Assembly (NCBI GenBank): GCA_002433675.1
Contig: DJIP01000162.1
Coordinates: forward strand, 1-18,320
Direction: 5' to 3'
DNA from: Halomonas halophila
GTDB lineage: Bacteria > Pseudomonadota > Gammaproteobacteria > Pseudomonadales > Halomonadaceae
DNA: 18,320 nt
How positions within the stretch are numbered: the stretch's first letter is position 1; the number at the start of each line of letters is the position of its first letter. The position numbers and the translations under genes were made by a program. Shown piece by piece: positions 7,529 through 12,641 of the stretch. The notes under the pieces are model-generated. The model saw only the letters and a program-made list of their open reading frames with translations, did no database searches and was not told where the DNA came from.

Positions 7529-8284
7529 TCAGGGAGCCTTGAGCTCGATGCCCGCATCGGCCAGTCGGCGACGGATGGCGTCGAGCATCTCAAGCGCCCC
7601 GGGGGAATCGCTGTGCAGACACACCGACTGAAAGCTGACCGGCACACGTTTGCCGCTGGCGGTCTCGACCACGCCCTCGCGGGCCGCCAGCAGCACCTTC
7701 TTGGCCACCGCTTCAGGATCGAGACGCTGCACCTGGCGAACAAAGACGATGGAACCCTGATCGTCGTAGTCACGGTCGGCGTAGAACTCGTGGACGCGCT
7801 GGATGCCTTCGGCCTCGGCAACGCGATCGATCACCGACCCGGCCAGGCAGTAGATCGGCAGATTGGCGTCGATGGTCATCAGTGCGCGGCATAGCGCCGT
7901 AGCGAAGGCCTCGTCCCTGGCCGCGTGCATGAACAGGGCACCGTGAAGCTTCAGGTGATGAAGGCCGAGCCCCTCCCGGGCGGCCAGTTCGCGCAGGGCG
8001 CCGAGCTGATAGATGACGTCATTGACCAGTTCATCGGCGGCGGCGTGAATATGCCGGCGACCAAAGCCGACCAGGTCGCGGAAACCGGGATGGGCCCCCA
8101 CCGCGACACCGTGCTTCGCCGCCTGCTGCAGGCTATGGGTCATGATGGTGGGATCGCCGGCGTGGAAGCCGGTGGCGATGTTGGCGGAACTGATGCCGGC
8201 CATGATGCGATCGTCGATGTCTCCGCCGATGCGCCAGGCGCCGAATCCCTCCCCCATGTCGGCATTGAGGTCCAGTGTTGTCAT
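7529..8284 (-). CDS. pxpA: LamB/YcsF family protein, divergent PxpA-type hydrolase subunit
   Basis: The 251-residue protein has the length and motifs of the LamB/YcsF family, the PxpA subunit of 5-oxoprolinase. Seen: DLNADMGEGFG (5-15), SANIATGFHAGDP (33-45), GAHPGFRDLVGFGRR, KLHGAL (from about 112), EFYADRDYDDQG and VCLHSDSPGAL. Compared with the usual motifs as I know them (ACGFHAGDP, GAHPSYPDREGFGRR, KPHGALYN, CVHGDTPGA), several invariant-looking positions differ, including Cys to Thr at 38 and Pro to Leu in KLHGAL, while the Asp and His residues remain. The ATG at 8284 follows an AGGAGA at about 8 nt; in-frame upstream codons to 8449 lack family similarity and run through the promoter. 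It is the first gene of the cluster. Activity on 5-oxoproline is possible but unproven for this variant. Confidence 0.88.
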   Translation of the reverse strand: MTTLDLNADMGEGFGAWRIGGDIDDRIMAGISSANIATGFHAGDPTIMTHSLQQAAKHGVAVGAHPGFRDLVGFGRRHIHAAADELVNDVIYQLGALRELAAREGLGLHHLKLHGALFMHAARDEAFATALCRALMTIDANLPIYCLAGSVIDRVAEAEGIQRVHEFYADRDYDDQGSIVFVRQVQRLDPEAVAKKVLLAAREGVVETASGKRVPVSFQSVCLHSDSPGALEMLDAIRRRLADAGIELKAP

Positions 8285-8313
8285 TGTGGGTCTCCTCGCA
8301 GGTGTTCCATCGT

Positions 8314-8342
8314 TGTATATGAGAGACGCCACTGATTGGAAA
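8314..8342 (-). promoter_or_regulatory. candidate sigma-70 promoter for the pxpA-led cluster
   Basis: On the minus strand TTTCCA (plus 8337-8342) and TATACA (plus 8314-8319) are separated by 17 nt. Each matches four or five consensus positions. The -10 lies about 30 nt before the ATG at 8284, giving a short leader with a strong AGGAGA. The -35 is inside the palindrome at 8335-8349. Assigned by eye only. Confidence 0.5.
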
Positions 8343-8349
8343 TACCAAT
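8335..8349. promoter_or_regulatory. palindromic LysR-type operator candidate
   Basis: ATTGG AAATA CCAAT is a perfect 5-5-5 dyad. It contains T8336-N11-A8348, the consensus spacing of LysR-type regulator boxes. It sits between the divergent pxpA-like and lysR-type genes and overlaps the -35 candidate of the former, a layout typical of LysR-controlled divergent promoters. The likely binder is the regulator encoded at 8443. Confidence 0.55.
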
Positions 8350-8399
8350 TCTTGTTTGGCATTATCAAAAAATCCGAACACAAAGCCCAGACGACAGAT

Positions 8400-8416
8400 T
8401 CGAACAACAGGTTCGA
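8400..8416. repeat. second dyad upstream of the LysR-type gene
   Basis: TCGAAC AACAG GTTCGA is a perfect 6-bp inverted repeat with a 5-nt centre, ending 26 nt before the regulator ATG. It does not have T-N11-A spacing and its half-sites differ from the 8335 palindrome. It could be an autoregulatory site or a small leader hairpin. It is short, so chance occurrence is possible. Confidence 0.3.
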
Positions 8417-8442
8417 CCACCAGAACTCGAGGGTTATCTCAC

Positions 8443-9351
8443 ATGGCACGCAGTCCTTCCCTTCGCAAGCTTCGCTACTTCGTGGCGGTGGCGGAAAGCG
8501 GCAAGGTGACCCAGGCCGCGGTGGACCTGAACGTGTCCCAGTCGTCGATCACCACCGGGGTGCGGGAAATCGAGGACGAGCTGGGCGTCAAGCTGTTCGA
8601 CCGACAGGCCCAGGGCATGGTGCTGACCCGCGAAGGCACCCGCTTTCTCGACCGTGTCAGACACGTCTTCCAGGCGGTGGACGAGGCCTTCGACTCGACC
8701 CGGGTACACTCGCCAACGCTGGAGGGACGCCTCGATCTGGCCATGAGCTATACCGTGGCGGGTTACTTTCTTCCGCCGCTGCTGGCACAGTTTCAACGTC
8801 GTTATCCTGGTGTGACGGTACGCCTGCACGAGGCCTCGAGGCCGACGATCCAGGCCGGCCTGCTCGGCGGGCGCTTCGATCTGGCCATCATGCTGATCTC
8901 CAACCTTGAACCGGGTGCCCCGTTGGCCCAGCATCTGCTGATCCGCTCGCCTCGGCGTCTGTGGGTCGCCAGCCACCACCCTCTTCACGGCAGGCGCGAC
9001 GTTGGCCTGGCCGACGTCGCCCGCGAGCCCTATATCATGCTCAACGTCGACGAGGCCGAGCAGACCGCACTGCGCTACTGGGCACCATCGGGACTCGGTC
9101 CACAGACCCTGTTCAGCACATCCTCGGTGGAAGCGGTGCGCTCCCTTGTCGCCAGCGGCTCGGGCGTCAGCATCCTGTCGGACATGGTCTATCGGCCCTG
9201 GTCGCTGGAGGGCCGACGCATCGAGCACATCGACCTGGCCGACCCCATCCCGACCATGGACGTGGGCTTCGCCTGGGACCGCAAGAGAGCGCTGTCGCCG
9301 CCAGCCCAGGCGTTTCGCGATGCCCTGATCGAGGCCATGGCGGCGGGCTGA
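8443..9351 (+). CDS. LysR-family transcriptional regulator of the divergent carboxylase cluster
   Basis: The 302-residue protein has the LysR layout: an N-terminal winged helix-turn-helix (SLRKLRYFVAVAESGKVTQAA... VSQSSITTGVREIEDELG, about residues 6-48) followed by LFDRQAQGMVLTREG, a linker helix, and a periplasmic-binding-like effector domain (about 92-295). The effector part begins GRLDLAMSYTVAGYFLPPLLAQFQ and shows GGRFDLAIML and VEAVRSLVASGSGVSILSD, all usual for the family. The ATG at 8443 is chosen because family similarity begins at once and GAGGG lies 9 nt upstream; a TTG further upstream (8356) would run through the operator region. Divergent transcription from the pxpA-like gene suggests it controls that cluster in response to the substrate or a product. 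The effector is not known. Confidence 0.92.
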   Translation: MARSPSLRKLRYFVAVAESGKVTQAAVDLNVSQSSITTGVREIEDELGVKLFDRQAQGMVLTREGTRFLDRVRHVFQAVDEAFDSTRVHSPTLEGRLDLAMSYTVAGYFLPPLLAQFQRRYPGVTVRLHEASRPTIQAGLLGGRFDLAIMLISNLEPGAPLAQHLLIRSPRRLWVASHHPLHGRRDVGLADVAREPYIMLNVDEAEQTALRYWAPSGLGPQTLFSTSSVEAVRSLVASGSGVSILSDMVYRPWSLEGRRIEHIDLADPIPTMDVGFAWDRKRALSPPAQAFRDALIEAMAAG

Positions 9352-9387
9352 CGGCACGCCAGATGCCAAGGGCATGCCACAACGCAA

Positions 9388-9409
9388 GCGACCTCCCGAA
9401 GGAGGTCGC
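9388..9409 (-). terminator. UUCG-loop terminator for the dnaX-ycgN cluster
   Basis: A perfect 9-bp inverted repeat surrounds a 4-nt loop. On the minus strand the loop reads C(TTCG)G, the extra-stable tetraloop, and the following bases TTGCGTTGTGG are moderately T-rich. On the plus strand the tail is AAGAAGAG, so termination is better supported for the minus-strand ycgN transcript, although it may also help to end the lysR-type transcript. Confidence 0.65.
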
Positions 9410-9514
9410 AAGAAGAGATTGCAGGTGGCGTTGCCCCAAGAGGCGTTCAAGGCGGGCCATGGTGGGTGAGCCTTGTCACCGGGCGCCAAAGCGGTCTGCC
9501 CACAACAGAGGCAT

Positions 9515-9973
9515 TCAGCCCTCGACCGGGATCACCGCGATGATATGGTCCTCGAGGTCGGCCTCGTCCACCTCGGTCTCGGGGATGGCGAAGCTGCGCA
9601 CGCTGATACCCTTGCGGTGGACCCGCTCGGGATCACCGCAGATCAGATGGTGCCAGCCGGCGAGCTTGCGCCCCTCGGCCAGCCGTCGGTAGGCGCAGGA
9701 GTGCGGCAACCACTTGAACTGGTGGGCGAGCTCGGGCGTCAGTTGGGTGCAGTCCGGCACCTTGGCGAGGCGATTGTCATAGTCGCTGCAGCGGCAGCTG
9801 TGGGTATCGAGCAGCCGGCAGGACAGGCCCAGCACTGCCAGATCGCCGGTGTCCTCGTCCTCGAGCTTGCGCAGGCAGCACTGGCCGCAGCCATCGCACA
9901 GCGCCTCCCATTCCTGCTGGGTCAGCTCATCGAGCGCGTAGCGCTCCCAGAAACGTTCTCTCAGCTCGGCCAT
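9515..9973 (-). CDS. ycgN: YcgN family (UPF0260) cysteine-cluster protein
   Basis: The 152-residue protein matches the length and pattern of YcgN, a conserved gammaproteobacterial protein of unknown function with a putative metal-binding cysteine cluster. Seen: FWERYALDELTQQEWEALCDGCGQCC with Cys26, 29, 32 and 33 (CxxCxxCC), then LSCRLLDTHSCRCSDYDNR, PDC and WLPHSCAYRRLAEG, giving about ten conserved cysteines likely to hold Zn or an Fe-S cluster. The segment GWHHLICGDPERVH is also family-typical. The ATG at 9973 lies 4 nt after the ycgL stop, so the two are cotranscribed. The biochemical role is not established. Confidence 0.92.
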   Translation of the reverse strand: MAELRERFWERYALDELTQQEWEALCDGCGQCCLRKLEDEDTGDLAVLGLSCRLLDTHSCRCSDYDNRLAKVPDCTQLTPELAHQFKWLPHSCAYRRLAEGRKLAGWHHLICGDPERVHRKGISVRSFAIPETEVDEADLEDHIIAVIPVEG

Positions 9974-9977
9974 GACG

Positions 9978-10280
9978 TCAGTAGCGGGCTTCGGTGGGGG
10001 TGCGATACAGGTCCAGCAGATACTCGTCCTTGGCCGGCGGCATCTGAAAATAGAACCCTTTTTCCTCGATCGCCGCCATCACCTCGGCGCCGCTGGCGCG
10101 CGCCAGCGCCTTGTCGACGGTAAGGATCATGGTCATCACCGATACCGGCGTGCCGAAACGTTCCATCAGCGCTTCGGGGACCCGCTTGAGCCCCTCGCGC
10201 TTGTCCACGTAGAGATACATCTCATCCTTGCGCGAGCTCTTGAAGATCTCGCACAGCATCTTGCCCTGCATCGTCGTCAT
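9978..10280 (-). CDS. ycgL: YcgL domain-containing protein
   Basis: The 100-residue protein resembles E. coli YcgL, a small conserved protein of unknown function. The recognisable core is MLCEIFKSSRKDEMYLYVDKR, then VPEALMERFG, the hydrophobic VMTMIL, and EEKGFYFQMPP near the C-terminus. Several starts are possible: a GTG at 10301, ATG at 10280, and ATGs at 10271 and 10259. I chose 10280 because a GAG-containing purine stretch lies at a workable distance; homology alone requires only 10259. It lies between rnd and ycgN, with 117 nt upstream to the rnd stop that contains no recognisable gene. Confidence 0.86.
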   Translation of the reverse strand: MTTMQGKMLCEIFKSSRKDEMYLYVDKREGLKRVPEALMERFGTPVSVMTMILTVDKALARASGAEVMAAIEEKGFYFQMPPAKDEYLLDLYRTPTEARY

Positions 10281-10397
10281 GTCGGTCTCATCGGGCGCCA
10301 CCTGGGCTGCCCTGTCGGTCTGGTGGGCGTCCTTTCAATTCATCGGACGCCTCGTCGTTGCTGTTAGTGGTTCGTCAGCCTGGTCGAGTCCTTCTTT

Positions 10398-11531
10398 CTA
10401 GCCGGCTTGGGCCAACTCCCCCAGGGCTCCTTCAAGGCGCTCATTAAGTCGCTCGCCACGCCAGCCACCGGGCAGCGGCAGCGGCTGGTTGCGCAGGCTG
10501 GCGGTGACCAGGGCTTCCAGCTCACGCCGGCGCAGCAGCACCTCGGGGGCGACGCCCAGGCTCTCGGCGTCGAGATTGACCACCTTCTTGAGCGCCTTCA
10601 TGCGCGCCTTGAACGGCGGCAAGGTCGGTGCCAGTGGCGCAGGCGCGAGCTCCGAGGCTTCGCGGTGAGCGGCCTGCTTGACCATCGCCAAGAGGGTATC
10701 GCCCTCTCGCTTGATCAGGGTCGGCTTGACGCCCTCCACCGCCGCCAGGTCATGACGGTTGGCCGGCATCTTCTCGGCGATGGCGTAGAGCACACGGTCC
10801 TGGATCACCCAGTTGCGCGGCAGGTCCCTGGCCCGGGCCTCGCCCTCGCGCCAGGTGGTCATCAGGCGGTAGGCCTCGACCTGACGCGGGGCCAGCCGCC
10901 ATAGCTGACGCTGGCGCAGGTACCACTGGCCATCGCTCTCGCTGGAGCGTTGCGACTGGGCCACCAGGTCGTTACAGTCCTCCAGCACCCACTCGAGTCG
11001 CCCGTGACGCTCCAGCGACTCACGCTGGTGCTGCCACACCATCAGCAGGTAGACCACGTCCAGCGCCGCGTAGCTCAGCTGGGAATCGCTCAGGGGCCGC
11101 TCCAGCCAGTTCGAACGGGTCTCTTCCTTGGGCAGCGTCTCGCCCACCCAGAACTCCACCAGCCGCTGGTAGCCCATGGCCGCGTCTTCGCCCAGGAGCC
11201 CCTGGGCCACCTGGGTGTCGACCAGTGGCGTCGGCGCGACCCCGGCCCAGTGGCCGAATACCTCGAGGTCCTCGCTGCTGGCGTGCAGCAGCTTCAAGGC
11301 GTCGTTGGTCAGCAGTTGCCGGCAACGCTCGGTGCAGGCGACCTCCAGCGGGTCGATCAGATAGGTGGCGTCGCCACCGTAGATCTGGATCAGTGCGGGA
11401 ACCGGGTGAAAGGTCTTCTCGCGAAAGAACTCCGTGTCCAGCGCCAGTACCGGTGCCTGGGACAGCGCCTGGCAGGCGTCGTCGAGAGCGTCGGCGCTAT
11501 CGATCCATCGAATATCAGGGATTACAGGCAT
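10398..11531 (-). CDS. rnd: ribonuclease D
   Basis: The 377-residue protein is RNase D, a 3'-5' exoribonuclease that trims tRNA precursors and other structured RNAs; E. coli Rnd has 375 residues. The DEDDy exonuclease residues can be placed: Asp32 and Glu34 in LDTEFFREKT, Asp88 in SSEDLEVFG, and Tyr154/Asp158 in SYAALDVVYL. The exonuclease domain (about 8-175) is followed by an HRDC region (about 205-290, with WRLAPRQVEAYRLMTTWRE and RNWVIQDRVLYAIA) and a C-terminal helical region. The ATG at 11531 lies 36 nt after the recR stop. It probably belongs to the dnaX-ybaB-recR-rnd-ycgL-ycgN transcript. Confidence 0.95.
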   Translation of the reverse strand: MPVIPDIRWIDSADALDDACQALSQAPVLALDTEFFREKTFHPVPALIQIYGGDATYLIDPLEVACTERCRQLLTNDALKLLHASSEDLEVFGHWAGVAPTPLVDTQVAQGLLGEDAAMGYQRLVEFWVGETLPKEETRSNWLERPLSDSQLSYAALDVVYLLMVWQHQRESLERHGRLEWVLEDCNDLVAQSQRSSESDGQWYLRQRQLWRLAPRQVEAYRLMTTWREGEARARDLPRNWVIQDRVLYAIAEKMPANRHDLAAVEGVKPTLIKREGDTLLAMVKQAAHREASELAPAPLAPTLPPFKARMKALKKVVNLDAESLGVAPEVLLRRRELEALVTASLRNQPLPLPGGWRGERLNERLEGALGELAQAG

Positions 11532-11567
11532 TCAAGCATCCATTTGAGGCAACAACGTTCGCCCGAC

Positions 11568-12173
11568 TTATTCACTGTCGAAGGGCAGGCGACCGGAAAA
11601 GGCGCGGCTCAAGGTCCCGCCGTCGACGTACTCGAGCTCACCCCCCATGGGAACACCATAGGCCAGACGCGACAGACGTGCACCGTGGCGCTGGATCTGG
11701 GTGGCGATATAGTGGGCGGTGGCTTCGCCTTCCACGGTGGGATTGGTGGCCAGCACCACCTCCTCGATCAGGCCTTCTTCCATCAGGGTCTCGAGCTGAT
11801 CGAGACCGATGTCCTCGGGGCCGATACCGTCCAATGGCGACAGGTGCCCGTGCAGCACGAAGTAGCGCCCCTGAAAGCCGCCGGCCTCCTCGATGGCCAG
11901 CATATCCGCCGGCGACTCGACCACACACAGCAGGCTGTCATCCCGGCGCGCGCTCTGACAAAGCCCGCACAGCGGCTCTTCGGTCAGGGTCCGGCAGCGC
12001 TGGCAGTAGCCCACCCTCTCGACCGCCTCACGCATCACCTCGGCCAGACGCTGGCCGCCTTCACGCTGACGCTCCAGCAGGTGCATGGCCATGCGCTGGG
12101 CGGTCTTGGGCCCGACGCCCGGCAGCACGCGGAGTGCGTCCATCAATTGCTCGACCAGGGGAGAAAAACTCAT
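11568..12173 (-). CDS. recR: recombination mediator RecR
   Basis: The 201-residue protein has the usual RecR length. Domains in order: N-terminal helix-hairpin-helix ([17 protein letters not shown], about 17-33), a C4 zinc finger with Cys57, 60, 69 and 72 ([17 protein letters not shown]), and a Toprim domain ([16 protein letters not shown], then the [16 protein letters not shown] segment), ending with the conserved [13 protein letters not shown]. With RecF/RecO it loads RecA onto SSB-coated gapped DNA. The ATG at 12173 starts [10 protein letters not shown], the canonical beginning, and has a GGACGAG about 7 nt upstream; the 16-codon extension to 12221 is not expected. Confidence 0.97.
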   Translation of the reverse strand: MSFSPLVEQLMDALRVLPGVGPKTAQRMAMHLLERQREGGQRLAEVMREAVERVGYCQRCRTLTEEPLCGLCQSARRDDSLLCVVESPADMLAIEEAGGFQGRYFVLHGHLSPLDGIGPEDIGLDQLETLMEEGLIEEVVLATNPTVEGEATAHYIATQIQRHGARLSRLAYGVPMGGELEYVDGGTLSRAFSGRLPFDSE

Positions 12174-12265
12174 GGGCAAACTCGTCCAGCGCCGGGCGAA
12201 CACTGCGTCCGGCGGATACACTCTCGCCCAGGCCAGTCGCTGGCCCGGGTCGCGTCAGGCTCGGC

Positions 12266-12592
12266 TCAGAACGGCATCTTGAAGCCGGGCGGCAGGTTGA
12301 GGCCCGAGGTCACCTCTTCCATCTTGGCCTTGGAGCTGGTCTCGACCTTGCGCACCGCGTCGTTGACCGCAGCGGCCAGCAGGTCCTCGAGCAGCTCCTT
12401 GTCCTCTTCCATCACCGACGGGTCGATCTCGACCTTGCTGACGTCATGGCGGCCGTTCATGGTCACCTTGACCATGCCCGCGCCGGCTTCACCCAGCACC
12501 TCGGCCTTGGCGATTTCTTCCTGGACCCGCTGCATCTTGTCCTGCATTTCCTGGGCCTGCTTCATCAGGTTACCCATTCCACCTTTCATCAT
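12266..12592 (-). CDS. ybaB: YbaB/EbfC family nucleoid-associated protein
   Basis: The 108-residue protein is a YbaB/EbfC-type DNA-binding protein, a small dimer that binds DNA with low specificity and coats the nucleoid. The sequence begins [20 protein letters not shown], typical of the family, and contains [16 protein letters not shown] and the C-terminal helix [15 protein letters not shown]. The start is ambiguous between two adjacent ATGs (12592 and 12589). It sits between dnaX and recR, the standard conserved position, 39 nt after the dnaX stop and 92 nt before recR. Confidence 0.96.
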   Translation of the reverse strand: MMKGGMGNLMKQAQEMQDKMQRVQEEIAKAEVLGEAGAGMVKVTMNGRHDVSKVEIDPSVMEEDKELLEDLLAAAVNDAVRKVETSSKAKMEEVTSGLNLPPGFKMPF

Positions 12593-12624
12593 GGTCCGAT
12601 CCTCTCGTTTTAAACTGTCAGGCG

Positions 12625-12641
12625 CAGACGCTCAGCGTCTG
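12625..12641 (-). repeat. short hairpin with the dnaX stop codon in its loop
   Basis: CAGACGC and GCGTCTG form a perfect 7-bp inverted repeat whose 3-nt loop is the dnaX TGA (plus TCA 12632-12634). It lies just before ybaB. No T tract follows, so this is not a convincing terminator; it might influence RNA stability or coupling to ybaB. Confidence 0.3.
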
